A program made the translations under genes and the position numbers. DNA of 64,000 nucleotides. Origin: Rhodospirillales bacterium (lineage in GTDB: Bacteria > Pseudomonadota > Alphaproteobacteria > Rhodospirillales > UBA2165). Location of the stretch: the NCBI GenBank assembly GCA_012960465.1, contig DUBF01000098.1, positions 4,061 through 68,060 of the forward strand, given 5' to 3'. Positions 30,667 to 40,674 of the stretch are shown here, one piece after another. Each line of letters begins with the position of its first letter. Within the stretch, counting starts at the first letter, position 1. The notes under the pieces were generated by a model. It saw only the letters and a program-made list of their open reading frames with translations, was not told where the DNA came from and made no database searches.

Positions 30667-31590
30667 TTAATGGGACCCCCGCCGAGCAAAATAAATCCCT
30701 AAAATTACAACCAACCCACCCATTACCTGCATCGCACCAAGATTCTCATCAAAAATAATCCAAGCAATAATTGTAGCCAATGCAGGCTGTAAAAGTAATC
30801 CAACCGATCCAAAGGCAGCTGGTAAATGCGCAAGTGAAAAGGCAATCAAACTCTGTCCAGCCGCGTGTGAAATTAATGCTAGTCCGAATAACACTGCCCA
30901 ACCGTATAATGTGGGAGCGATAAAACTTTCTCCTGAAAGGTAGGTTATTGGAACCATACATATACAAGTTGCGAACCCGGACCATGTAATAACGGTCACG
31001 GTCGAGAAATCTTTACGCAAACGACTGACCGCCAGTAAGTATGCCGCGTAAAATACCGCTGCGATCAAACCAAATACATCACCAACTAGGTGACCAAAGT
31101 GAAAAACAAAACTATCACCAAGTAAAAGTGCTACTCCCAGCATCGACAAAATCATTCCACCTAAAAAAATACGGTTAAATCGCTCACCAAATAAAAAGAA
31201 GCTACCTAAAGTAATAAATATTGGTGCAAAATTTGCCAGTAGAGTTGCATTCGCAATTGAAGTTAATTTTATCGACCAATGCCAAAATGAGAGGTCCCCA
31301 GCAAAGAAAATTCCTGCAAGCCCTAAACGAGCATAATCTTTTAGTGAATTTGGCTGTCGATGAATGTTGTCATGCTTCTTATCATAAATCATCCACAGTA
31401 TAAAAACCGGTACGGCAAATAAAACTCGATAAAAGGCTGTCGCGCTTGGCCCTACTTCACTTAGGCGAACAAAAATAGGGGCTAAAGAAATAGCTGCCGC
31501 ACCTAAAAGTAAAAAAACAACTGCTCTTTGACTAAGTCCATCTGCTACTATTGATCTTGCAGTAATTTTACTTTTGTTAAAAATTTGCAT
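30667..31590 (-). CDS. EamA/DMT-family transporter
   Basis: Ten hydrophobic segments; LLLQPALATIIAWIIFDENLGAMQVMGGLVVILGIYFARR. Confidence 0.88.
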   Translation of the reverse strand: MQIFNKSKITARSIVADGLSQRAVVFLLLGAAAISLAPIFVRLSEVGPSATAFYRVLFAVPVFILWMIYDKKHDNIHRQPNSLKDYARLGLAGIFFAGDLSFWHWSIKLTSIANATLLANFAPIFITLGSFFLFGERFNRIFLGGMILSMLGVALLLGDSFVFHFGHLVGDVFGLIAAVFYAAYLLAVSRLRKDFSTVTVITWSGFATCICMVPITYLSGESFIAPTLYGWAVLFGLALISHAAGQSLIAFSLAHLPAAFGSVGLLLQPALATIIAWIIFDENLGAMQVMGGLVVILGIYFARRGSH

Positions 31591-31701
31591 AAGACCGGTT
31601 TATACAGACAACCTACCCCGACAGCCATACTGAAATTATCTTATTATAAGTTTTAAATATTAAAGCTCGAAACGATTTGAAAAATTTAATAATCTCAATC
31701 G

Positions 31702-32487
31702 ATGAGAAACAAGCCATTTGAAATTCTGAACATAGAGGGTACTGAACCCATAATCTTGATTTGTGATCATGCTAGTAATTATATACCTCCTGAATATAAT
31801 AATTTAGGCCTAAAAACGAAGCAACTTAATCAACATATTGGCTGGGACATAGGTGCTGCAGAGTTAACCCGAGAACTAACAAAAGAAATTAATGCCACTT
31901 CAATTCTGTGTGGTACATCAAGATTAATCATCGACGCCAATCGATCTCCTGATGACAATGATTGTATACCAGGGGTCAGCGACAATATTGTCATCCCCGT
32001 TAATCAAAATATAAGTAAAATCGATCGTATTGAGAGAACCGAAAAGTATTTTTGGCCTTATCATAATGCAATCTCAGGCGTGATCGGGAATTACAGAGAA
32101 CGGTCTAAATACCCCAAAAATATCCCTATAATTTTCTCAATACATACTTTCACGCCAATAATATCATCACAAAAAGAAACCAAAAGACCCTGGCATGCCG
32201 GTGTATTATGGAACCGCGATCCACGAGTTTCAGGACCCTTAATTCAATTACTTCGAGATCATTCTGATAATTTAATAATCGGCGACAATGAGCCTTATTC
32301 AGGAAAAGAATTCTATTATTCTTTAGATTTTCATGCAGGTAATGCCGGATTACCCCATTGCGCTATTGAAGTTCGGCAAGACCTGGTTACTACAACCGCG
32401 GATGCGATTTATTGGGCAGACATTATCTCCAAATCATTAGGAGATATTCTACGCTCCCAGAAACTTCATGAACTTAAATATTATTAA
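31702..32487 (+). CDS. N-formylglutamate amidohydrolase family protein
   Basis: LICDHASNYIPPEYNNLGL, HIGWDIGAAELTRELT, LIIDANRSPDD, IFSIHTFTP. Confidence 0.92.
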   Translation: MRNKPFEILNIEGTEPIILICDHASNYIPPEYNNLGLKTKQLNQHIGWDIGAAELTRELTKEINATSILCGTSRLIIDANRSPDDNDCIPGVSDNIVIPVNQNISKIDRIERTEKYFWPYHNAISGVIGNYRERSKYPKNIPIIFSIHTFTPIISSQKETKRPWHAGVLWNRDPRVSGPLIQLLRDHSDNLIIGDNEPYSGKEFYYSLDFHAGNAGLPHCAIEVRQDLVTTTADAIYWADIISKSLGDILRSQKLHELKYY

Positions 32488-32591
32488 ATTTTATTTCCCA
32501 AATTTATAATGTGAACTTGCAGCCAGTCTAAAGGCTCGCTACAACAATATTCTATTTAGCAGTTAATAAGACTTAAAGTTTAGGAAAAGAA

Positions 32592-32837
32592 ATGGCAGAT
32601 GTCGGCGGTATAGCAAGCGAACGGCTCAGAACAATAATTGAACGAATAGAACGACTTGAGGAAGAAAAAGCAGCTCTTGCCGAAGACATCCGAGAAATAT
32701 TCTCCGAAGCGAAAGCTGCTGGTTTTGACGTAAAAATCTTACGCCAAGTCATTCGCTTGCGAAAATTAGATAGCTCAGATCGTCAAGAACAAGAAGCAAT
32801 CCTTGATTTATACAAACGTGCTCTTGATATGTCTTAA
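32592..32837 (+). CDS. gapR: GapR / DUF2312 nucleoid-associated protein
   Basis: LRTIIERIERLEEEKAALAEDIREIFSEAKAAGFDVKILRQVIRLRK. Confidence 0.93.
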   Translation: MADVGGIASERLRTIIERIERLEEEKAALAEDIREIFSEAKAAGFDVKILRQVIRLRKLDSSDRQEQEAILDLYKRALDMS

Positions 32838-32847
32838 ATTGAACGTA

Positions 32848-33546
32848 TTAAAAACTCTCTACCCAAGGTCGGACTTCTATTTCCCACGTCCAGGCTGATC
32901 GATGCTGCGTATGTAAGTGGTAATAAGTATCTGCAATCGCATCAGGCAATAACCAGCTATCTTTAGCCCGGCCAGAAAGATCGCCTTTTTCCTCTGAACG
33001 GATACCGCCATCTACAACTACATGAACAACATGTATATTTTGAGGATGAAGCTCCCGCGCCATGCTCTGAGCCAATCCACGCAAACCAAATTTTCCCATT
33101 GCAAACGTCGCTGATTTAGCAAAACCTTTGACCCCAGCCGAAGCCCCGGTAAACATTATTGTTCCCCTACCAGCCTTTAACATTATTTTAGAGGCTTCTT
33201 GTCCAACCAAAAACCCCCCATAACATGTTGTCAGTATAGCATTTCTAACTTCGTCCACATCAATTTCGGTAATCTCACCCCTAACCCGTTTACTTGCATT
33301 AAAAACAACAACTTCCGGATCACCTAGATCTGTCTCGATTGATGAAAATAAGTCCTTAACACTCTTTGGATCTGATGTATCACAACGGTATACTGCAGCA
33401 TCGAGTTCATCGACTAAATTAGACAATTTTTTAGTGTTCCTTGCAGCCAAAGCAATTTTCATACCCTCTCCAGAGAATTTTCTTGCCAAAGAGGCACTTA
33501 AACCCAACCCTGCTCCAACAATAAGCCCAATTTTTTTCTTAGCCAT
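32848..33546 (-). CDS. Short-chain dehydrogenase/reductase
   Basis: KIGLIVGAGLGLSASLARKFSGEGMKIALAARN; FNASKRVRGE; start at MAKKKIG (33546), ORF track 33567. Confidence 0.85.
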   Translation of the reverse strand: MAKKKIGLIVGAGLGLSASLARKFSGEGMKIALAARNTKKLSNLVDELDAAVYRCDTSDPKSVKDLFSSIETDLGDPEVVVFNASKRVRGEITEIDVDEVRNAILTTCYGGFLVGQEASKIMLKAGRGTIMFTGASAGVKGFAKSATFAMGKFGLRGLAQSMARELHPQNIHVVHVVVDGGIRSEEKGDLSGRAKDSWLLPDAIADTYYHLHTQHRSAWTWEIEVRPWVESF

Positions 33547-33781
33547 AACACCCTTCTTTTTTTTCAATTTAAGTCAATTTAACGAAAAATAATAAACCGC
33601 CTTAATATACTTTTTAGGTACATGTGACACCCATCACACCAACTTATACCAAATCCTATTATAATGGGGTTACTATTTTTATTAAATTGTTGTTTACTCC
33701 ATAGTAATATTTAGTTTGGTAGAATGGATGCAGTTAAAACTCGTCAGGATTATATATATTCCTGCATAATTTGAGGTCACG

Positions 33782-34897
33782 ATGAGTAATATTGATGGTA
33801 TTGTAACCGCACAACTTTCAAGAAATGAAGTGATGGGTATGAGTTCTCTGGTATCAATTACTGAGAAACTTGTCGAACGTATGAACGAGAACAAAGCCTC
33901 TAAAGCCGTTGATTTTGAGAATAATAGCAGCTATCGCCGCGGTAAACGTCAAATCGGACGACTCCTAAATTTTAAAAATCAAATTTCTGATAGTGTAACA
34001 GCCGCCTCCAAAGCCCAAATCGCTTTGGGATTTATTGAACAACATATGGATAGTATGCGAACCGAACTGCAATCTATTTTAGGATCAGCCTCCCAAGAAG
34101 ACAGAGAAAGTACGGCAACCGAATTCAATAAGCTTTGGGTTAATATCAATGCTAGGGCCGACGGCGCTAATCACACCGTAAACTATCGCGATACAAACTT
34201 AATAGGCAACACTGCAGGTCCTGACTGGAAAACCGAAGACATTTACACGCGAACCAGCCAAAAAGGTGGTTTTACAACGATTGAGGGAGCTTACGTGGGC
34301 TCCAACTTTGAACTAATAGATGCTGACGGTTACTCGTGGCGGATAGCTGAGAATAAAGAGGTTTACAAACAGTATAATAGCACAGGTGCAGAAACAGGTA
34401 AAAAAATTTCGTCAGAGAACATTGCGATCAGTAGCTTTGATGCTTCGAATAGCACCAATGCTCTCACTTTAAGTAATGGTGATGAGACTATCAGTGGGAC
34501 GCTCAACCGAGGTGGTTTAGGGATTCTGCAGTCTCAATACTATAATAACTTCATTGATGATAATTCCATTCAAAATGCAATTAATGATATAGATAAAGCT
34601 ATCGTCTACTTTGATACTAAAGCCGCCCGGATCAGAGGTAATACCACGCTTCTCCAAAGCAACAATGATCTGATTAAAGAACAAGTCTCACAGCTAGAAA
34701 AAGAAGTCGCCGATATAGTAACTCTCGAAATAAAAGAAAATGGAGCAAAAAATAGAGCTGAAGGTTTAAAATTGGCCATAACGATGAACAACATGAACCT
34801 TATATCCCAGAACAATCAGGCTTTAATCCAGAATATGTTGCAAGCCGCTCAGGGACCCGGCCCCGCGATGGGTATATTTGGATTAATGGGTTACTAG
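33782..34897 (+). CDS. Flagellin-like protein (D0/D1-type coiled-coil termini)
   Basis: N-terminal helix NFKNQISDSVTAASKAQIALGFIEQHMDSMRTELQ and C-terminal helix RGNTTLLQSNNDLIKEQVSQLEKEVADIVTLEIKENGAKNRAEGLKLAITMNNMNLISQNNQALIQNML in flagellin-like arrangement. Confidence 0.6.
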   Translation: MSNIDGIVTAQLSRNEVMGMSSLVSITEKLVERMNENKASKAVDFENNSSYRRGKRQIGRLLNFKNQISDSVTAASKAQIALGFIEQHMDSMRTELQSILGSASQEDRESTATEFNKLWVNINARADGANHTVNYRDTNLIGNTAGPDWKTEDIYTRTSQKGGFTTIEGAYVGSNFELIDADGYSWRIAENKEVYKQYNSTGAETGKKISSENIAISSFDASNSTNALTLSNGDETISGTLNRGGLGILQSQYYNNFIDDNSIQNAINDIDKAIVYFDTKAARIRGNTTLLQSNNDLIKEQVSQLEKEVADIVTLEIKENGAKNRAEGLKLAITMNNMNLISQNNQALIQNMLQAAQGPGPAMGIFGLMGY

Positions 34898-34931
34898 GGC
34901 TTTTTTCAAATTAACAAAGACTAATAATAAG

Positions 34932-36224
34932 TCAGTATGGGGGTTTTAAACCGCCTGTAGCCCAATCTAATAATTCAACAGTGTGAACAACTTGCAGGTC
35001 AGTCCCACTCGCGAACTGCATTAAACAGCCTATATTACCAGTAGCTAAGATGCTTACTTTATTAGAATCAGAAACTTCACCAATCAGAGCCAATCTTCGA
35101 TCTTTTAACTCGTTAGCCATCGTCGGCTGTAATAAATTATAACTTCCAGCCGACCCGCAGCAAAAGTGTCTACCTGGAATTTCGACAACCTCAAAACCAG
35201 CAGATTTTAAATGTTCGCGGGGTTCTAACCTGATACCTTGACCATGTATTAAGGAGCATGCATCGTGATATATTATATTTGGCTGATTTGACAGTTTAAC
35301 GGTGGGTAATTGATGTTCTGATATTAGTTCGGATATATCTCTGGTTAAATCGGATATTTTTTGCGCTTTTCCTTTGTAGGCTGGATCATCCTTAAACATA
35401 TAGGCGTAGTCTTTGACCTCTGTACCGCAACCGGCTGCATTGATAATGATATTATCAAGCCCGCGCTGATCAAACTCTTTTAACCAGGCATCAATATTAG
35501 TTTTGGCCGAATCTCGTGCTATATCATTTTTTCCTATATGATGACTAAGGGCTCCACAACAGCCAACCCCATCAGAAACAACAACCTCCATACCCATGCG
35601 CGTCAGCAGACGAATAGTTGCTTCATTGACCGAAGGACGTAGAACATTCTGTGCGCAACCCATCAACAAACCGACACGCTTTATCCGGATCCCTTCTGCT
35701 GGATAAATTCTCGCCTCATTGGTTATTTCTGCTGTTTTAAGTTTAGTTGGAGCCATACTAATCATGTTTGAAATTTTTAGACCAAAAAACCTAGAAAATG
35801 GCTTGGCAAGCTTAGCAACCTTGAGTGCAATCTTAAAAACTTTTGCATGGGTGATTGTGTAAACAAGCAGCATACGCATAAACCGCTCAAAACCACGACG
35901 CTGGTGATGATTTTCAACATAATGGCGCGCATAATCAATATAGTGTTGATAATTAACACCCGATGGACATGCCGACATACAAGCTAGACATGATAAGCAA
36001 CTATCAATATGAGTAACAATTTCTTTATTTGGCGCGCCCTCTCTCTCCAACATATCTTTAATCAAATATATACGACCTCTGGGGCTTTCACGCTCATCAC
36101 CTGAAACTGAATAGGTTGGACAAGAAGGCAAACAAAAACCACAATGAACACATTTTCGAAGATTTTCCTCCATCATCGCCATTAAAGGATTAGATCGTTG
36201 ATCTGCAGTAAAATTAGTTTTCAT
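34932..36224 (-). CDS. glcF: Glycolate oxidase iron-sulfur subunit
   Basis: CVHCGFCLPSCPTY...CLSCLACMSACPSGV; two CCG domains (GVGCCGALSHH, GRHFCCGSAGSYNLLQ). Confidence 0.95.
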   Translation of the reverse strand: MKTNFTADQRSNPLMAMMEENLRKCVHCGFCLPSCPTYSVSGDERESPRGRIYLIKDMLEREGAPNKEIVTHIDSCLSCLACMSACPSGVNYQHYIDYARHYVENHHQRRGFERFMRMLLVYTITHAKVFKIALKVAKLAKPFSRFFGLKISNMISMAPTKLKTAEITNEARIYPAEGIRIKRVGLLMGCAQNVLRPSVNEATIRLLTRMGMEVVVSDGVGCCGALSHHIGKNDIARDSAKTNIDAWLKEFDQRGLDNIIINAAGCGTEVKDYAYMFKDDPAYKGKAQKISDLTRDISELISEHQLPTVKLSNQPNIIYHDACSLIHGQGIRLEPREHLKSAGFEVVEIPGRHFCCGSAGSYNLLQPTMANELKDRRLALIGEVSDSNKVSILATGNIGCLMQFASGTDLQVVHTVELLDWATGGLKPPY

Positions 36225-37444
36225 ATACCCTCGTACATCCGGCCAGGGTTAAGTACGCGGCCTGGATCAAAATTATCTTTGACGGACTTTGTCAGACGAT
36301 AAAGCGCTGGCTCTTGGGGCTGAAAAACATCAGAGGTCAAACGCAGTTCTGAACTACCCCGCAGTAAAGTCGCATGCCCTCCCGCAAGTCGTAGAGCTGA
36401 CCGAATAATCGTACCTACTCCCTCTAATTTTCCGTCCGTAGCCAACCAAATTAAACCACCACCCCAATCAAAAAAAGTTTTGCACTGGATATCACTTCTT
36501 ATCTTTGCAACCAGATCCGCCCCCTCGGAAGGGGGCACAGAAATTCGCCAAATTTGATTCGACTGATTATTTAACAAAGAACCAATATCCCTGATTTCAC
36601 TCCATAGGCCGTCCGAGTTGTGACTGTGAAGTTCTTCAAACCCCTCATAACATTGCCATAAAGCTTTCACGCCTTGGCAGCGCTTTTCAACAGATATAGC
36701 TGGGCCTTGAAGTCTGACAGCTGTCACAGATTGTCCTTGAGTATTAATCCGAGCTATTGATGAATTCTTAGCAATCCCAGCGGGTAAATGCGCTGCAGCA
36801 TTGACCTCAAAAGGGCCTTGTAAGGTCTCTGATAATGCCTGAATTCCCATTTTATCGTCCAATCCAAAGACCAGTGCTGTTCGCGTCTTTTCGGGGCTTG
36901 GTAAGACTTTAATAGTCACAGAAACCATTGCTGCCAAAGTCCCAAAGGATCCTGAAAGAAGTTTCGACAAATCAAAGCCTGTAACATTTTTTACCACACG
37001 ACCACCCGATTTAAATTCTTCTCCTCTACCGCTTATAGCCACAAATCCAAGACAGTAATCTCGTGCGGCGCCGGATTGTATGCGCCTAGGACCAGATAAA
37101 TTTGCGGCAACCGTACCACCCAGTGTTCCGGTATTTTTGGAACCTCCATAGAGTAGTGATAAATCTGGTGGTTCAAATGCTAAATGCTGGTGATTCTCGG
37201 CAAGTATCTGCCGAACATCCTCCATCCGAGTTCCAGCATCTGCTGTCATCACTAATTCTTGTGGTTCATACAAGGTGACAGTGGATAATTTTGATAAATC
37301 TAGCAACTCAGACGTTTGATATGGGCGTCCCCAACCGCGTTTGGATCCAGCTCCAATAATCTCGATAGATGCTTTATCATTTATTGTCGCACGGATAATA
37401 TCCAAGACTTCTTTTTTAGTATGGGGAATAAGGCTTTTATTCAC
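36221..37444 (-). CDS. glcE: Glycolate oxidase FAD-binding subunit
   Basis: FAD-binding type 4 domain; between glcD and glcF; GSFGTLAAMVSVTIKVLPSPE; FDPGRVLNPGRMYEGI. Confidence 0.94.
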   Translation of the reverse strand: MNKSLIPHTKKEVLDIIRATINDKASIEIIGAGSKRGWGRPYQTSELLDLSKLSTVTLYEPQELVMTADAGTRMEDVRQILAENHQHLAFEPPDLSLLYGGSKNTGTLGGTVAANLSGPRRIQSGAARDYCLGFVAISGRGEEFKSGGRVVKNVTGFDLSKLLSGSFGTLAAMVSVTIKVLPSPEKTRTALVFGLDDKMGIQALSETLQGPFEVNAAAHLPAGIAKNSSIARINTQGQSVTAVRLQGPAISVEKRCQGVKALWQCYEGFEELHSHNSDGLWSEIRDIGSLLNNQSNQIWRISVPPSEGADLVAKIRSDIQCKTFFDWGGGLIWLATDGKLEGVGTIIRSALRLAGGHATLLRGSSELRLTSDVFQPQEPALYRLTKSVKDNFDPGRVLNPGRMYEGI

Positions 37445-37453
37445 CGAAAACCT

Positions 37454-38953
37454 CTAAAATCGCGGGATATCAGGAAAAGGGGTTTGCCCATGATGAATAT
37501 GCACGCGGCCAAGCTCTGCACAACGATGGAGGGTCGGAAATACTTTACCGGGATTCAATAAGCCATTTGGATCAAAAGCACATTTAAGGCGTTGTTGTTG
37601 TTTCAGGTCCTCCTCTGTAAATACCTTTTCCATAAGATCGCGTTTTTCAACACCTACTCCATGTTCACCAGTTAAGACACCCCCCACTTCAACGCAAAGT
37701 ATTAGAATCTCAGTACCAAATTCTTCTGCCCGCTCAAGCTCCCCCAACTTATTAGCATCATACATGATCAAGGGATGGAGATTTCCATCTCCTGCATGAA
37801 AAACATTAGCTACCCGGAGTTTATATTTTTGAGACATTTTGCTAATCCGCATCAGTACTTCCGGAAGACGCGCCCTCGGGATCGTACCATCTACACAATA
37901 ATAATCAGGCGTAATTCGGCCTATAGCCGGAAAAGCAGCCTTGCGGCCTGCCCAAAATTTTTCTCGCTCGGTCTCAGATTCACTCACACGAATATAACCA
38001 GACCCTAATCCATTCACAATATTTTGCACCCGCGCAATAAGGTCAGTTACCTCATCTAAGGGGCCATCTAATTCGACAATTAATAATGTTTCAATATTAG
38101 ATGGATAGCCTGCATGAACAAATTCTTCCGTTGCTTTGATTGCAAGCTTATCCATCATCTCCATACCACTTGGTATGATACCTGAACCAATAATAGCCGC
38201 CACACAATCACCAGCCAAAGCGGCATCATCAAAACCGATCAGCATAGCACGCGCAGTTTCAGGTTTTTTTAGAATTCGTAACGTAACTTCAGTAATTACA
38301 CCAAGCAAACCTTCTGACCCTGTCATAATTCCCAAAAGATCATAACCTTCAGAGTCCAAGTGTTTGCCACCTAGCTTTATGATGTCACCATTCATTAATA
38401 CTATTTCTAGTCCAAGTAAATTATTCGTGGTAAGGCCATATTTTAGGCAGTGTACACCGCCAGAATTTTCGGCGACATTGCCACCAATAGAACAAACAAT
38501 TTGACTGGATGGATCAGGCGCATAATAAAAATCGGCGGCGGATACAGCTTCGCTAATCGACAAATTGGTTACACCAGACTGCGTCACAACCGCCCGATTG
38601 GCATAATCAATGTTCAAAATCTGATTAAATTTACCAAGCCCTAACATAACTGCATCTGCGAGTGGAAGCGCGCCACCAGAAAGTGATGTTCCTGCTCCTC
38701 GAGCAACAACTTTCACGCCAGTTTCATTGCAATATTTTAGTATTTTTGAGACCTGTTCAGTGGTCTCAGGTAAAACAACAACTAAGGGTAGTTGTCGGTA
38801 GGCTGACAAACCATCACATTCATATGCGCTTAAACCTGCAGAATCAATAATTACATTCTCACCAAAAGCCCCTCGAGGAACAATTTGTTGCAGACGCTCA
38901 ACAATAATGGAACGTTTAGAAATTATCTTTGCATCTGGGGTTGGCATACGCAT
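37454..38953 (-). CDS. glcD: Glycolate oxidase subunit GlcD (FAD-linked oxidase)
   Basis: VVARGAGTSLSGGALPLADAVMLGLGKFN; GSEGLLGVITEVTLRI; VFHAGDGNLHPLIMYD; GVLTGEHGVGVEKRDLM. Confidence 0.95.
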   Translation of the reverse strand: MRMPTPDAKIISKRSIIVERLQQIVPRGAFGENVIIDSAGLSAYECDGLSAYRQLPLVVVLPETTEQVSKILKYCNETGVKVVARGAGTSLSGGALPLADAVMLGLGKFNQILNIDYANRAVVTQSGVTNLSISEAVSAADFYYAPDPSSQIVCSIGGNVAENSGGVHCLKYGLTTNNLLGLEIVLMNGDIIKLGGKHLDSEGYDLLGIMTGSEGLLGVITEVTLRILKKPETARAMLIGFDDAALAGDCVAAIIGSGIIPSGMEMMDKLAIKATEEFVHAGYPSNIETLLIVELDGPLDEVTDLIARVQNIVNGLGSGYIRVSESETEREKFWAGRKAAFPAIGRITPDYYCVDGTIPRARLPEVLMRISKMSQKYKLRVANVFHAGDGNLHPLIMYDANKLGELERAEEFGTEILILCVEVGGVLTGEHGVGVEKRDLMEKVFTEEDLKQQQRLKCAFDPNGLLNPGKVFPTLHRCAELGRVHIHHGQTPFPDIPRF

Positions 38954-39084
38954 TTAAACTATCTCTAAAAGTGATTATTAGTAGATAGAATACAGGATAG
39001 TAATGTCCATAAAAAGCAAAACTGGAAGTTTTAGCAAAAGACCAGAGAAATAATAGCGTTATCAGTATTTATAAGTTCTAAATT

Positions 39085-39210
39085 TTAGCCCTGGCGAGCC
39101 TTGAACCTCGGGTTCTGCTTATTTATCACATACAGGCGCCCGCGACGACGAACAATACGACAGTTTTTATCTCTCGCTTTGGCTGATTTAAGTGAACTAC
39201 GCACTTTCAT
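39085..39210 (-). CDS. rpmJ: 50S ribosomal protein L36
   Basis: Reverse-strand 41-codon ORF below the track's length cutoff: [41 protein letters not shown]. Confidence 0.96.
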   Translation of the reverse strand: MKVRSSLKSAKARDKNCRIVRRRGRLYVINKQNPRFKARQG

Positions 39211-39477
39211 TTTGTCGTCCTTTTTATTCTGTCAAGATTTACAGATTGCCAGAGGCCGGAAAATAAGCATCAAAGTACCTTCTGTCAACGCCTACCACAA
39301 CTTTTTAGTTTTTTTTGCTTTATTTCCCCATAATCATTAATTAATTAGTTTTAAATGACTAACGTTTAATTATTGTGGATATGACAAATCAGACTTGGAA
39401 TTAAATTTAAGTGATAGCAAAAATAATAATTATTTCCCATCGAACTTGCCAATTACTTATTATTTGTAGCGATGGGC

Positions 39478-39496
39478 ACGCGACCAAAGGTCGCGT
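39478..39496 (-). terminator. Hairpin downstream of tRNA-Val (possible terminator/processing element)
   Basis: Perfect 8-bp stem, 3-nt loop: ACGCGACC-AAA-GGTCGCGT; no strong U-tract on the minus-strand side. Confidence 0.4.
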
Positions 39497-39508
39497 CGGA
39501 CAAAAAGC

Positions 39509-39583
39509 TGGTGGGCGTGGTAGGGATTGAACCTACGACCCCCTCGATGTCACCGAGGTGCTCTCCCGCTGAGCTACACGCCC
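39509..39583 (-). tRNA. tRNA-Val (anticodon GAC), CCA encoded
   Basis: Reverse complement GGGCGTGTAGCTCAGCGGGAGAGCACCTCGGTGACATCGAGGGGGTCGTAGGTTCAATCCCTACCACGCCCACCA folds as a canonical cloverleaf. Confidence 0.97.
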
Positions 39584-39727
39584 ATCTTTGTAAACGAAGG
39601 CGATTTATATTGATTTTTTTATATTGTGCAAGCACCAGATCAAAATGATTAATTGAACAATTAACAAATAATATTCTTTATTGGGAGAAAATTTGAACCC
39701 TCAACCCCACACCTTCCCCCCGGAAAA

Positions 39728-40591
39728 TTGATGGACAAACCAGTAAATAGCATCTTTGAATTAGATCGTCCAAATACTCAAACGATACCGTTCGTTTTTT
39801 CCTCACCCCACAGTGGTACAAACTACTTAGAATCCTTCGTTACGAACTCAAAATTAGATCCCCTAACACTCCGCGGTTCAGAAGATAGCTTTGTTGATGA
39901 TTTATTTGCAGAGGTACCAAATTACGGTGCCCCTTTCTTGAAGGCGTTGTTCCCGCGCGCATATCTAGACCCTAATCGCGAAGCTTATGAGCTTGATCAA
40001 AAAATGTTTCTAGAACGTTTGCCCGAGTTCGTTAACACAAATAGCCCACGCGTATTTGCCGGTCTCGGCACAGTCCCACGTGTAATTACAAGTGGAGCTG
40101 AAATATACCAAAGTAAACTTCCATTTGAAGAAGCTAAGCATCGCATTAATTCTTGCTACCTTCCATACCATGCCGCTCTAAAAGACCTGATTAAAGAAAC
40201 TAAACTTAAATTCGGAAAATGCATTTTGATAGATTGCCACTCGATGCCCTCCGTCAGCGCGTCAATTAATAACGATAATTATAATAAAAACGTCGATATA
40301 GTATTGGGCAACAAACATGGTAAAACATGTGCGCACGAACTAATGCAATTTGTCGAAAGTCATTTAAAAAATCTTGATTTAAGTGTCCGCCGAAATCACC
40401 CTTATGCAGGCGGATACACGACGAAACATTACGGAAATCCAGATAATGACGTCCATACACTGCAAATAGAAGTTAATCGAGCTAGTTACATGGACGAAGA
40501 AACAATAACGCGTAAACATGGATTTATAATCATGAAAAATAAATTATCAAATCTAGTACAGGCCCTTGCAGAAGCTACATTTAATTTTTAA
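39728..40591 (+). CDS. N-formylglutamate amidohydrolase family protein (second copy in window)
   Basis: FVFSSPHSGTNYLESF, LFPRAYLDPNREAYELDQ, CILIDCHSMPSV, LQIEVNRASYMDE. Confidence 0.9.
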   Translation: MMDKPVNSIFELDRPNTQTIPFVFSSPHSGTNYLESFVTNSKLDPLTLRGSEDSFVDDLFAEVPNYGAPFLKALFPRAYLDPNREAYELDQKMFLERLPEFVNTNSPRVFAGLGTVPRVITSGAEIYQSKLPFEEAKHRINSCYLPYHAALKDLIKETKLKFGKCILIDCHSMPSVSASINNDNYNKNVDIVLGNKHGKTCAHELMQFVESHLKNLDLSVRRNHPYAGGYTTKHYGNPDNDVHTLQIEVNRASYMDEETITRKHGFIIMKNKLSNLVQALAEATFNF

Positions 40592-40674
40592 ATCTATTTG
40601 ACTATTAAATTGGCACATTTTTTGCGTTTATAAAATAAAAGCCAGTGAATGGCTATAAAACTGTATGATAATAG

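Noticed and set aside
39453-39635. 60-aa minus-strand ORF in the track
   Set aside because: It is the translation of tRNA-Val(GAC) and its flanks, not a protein.
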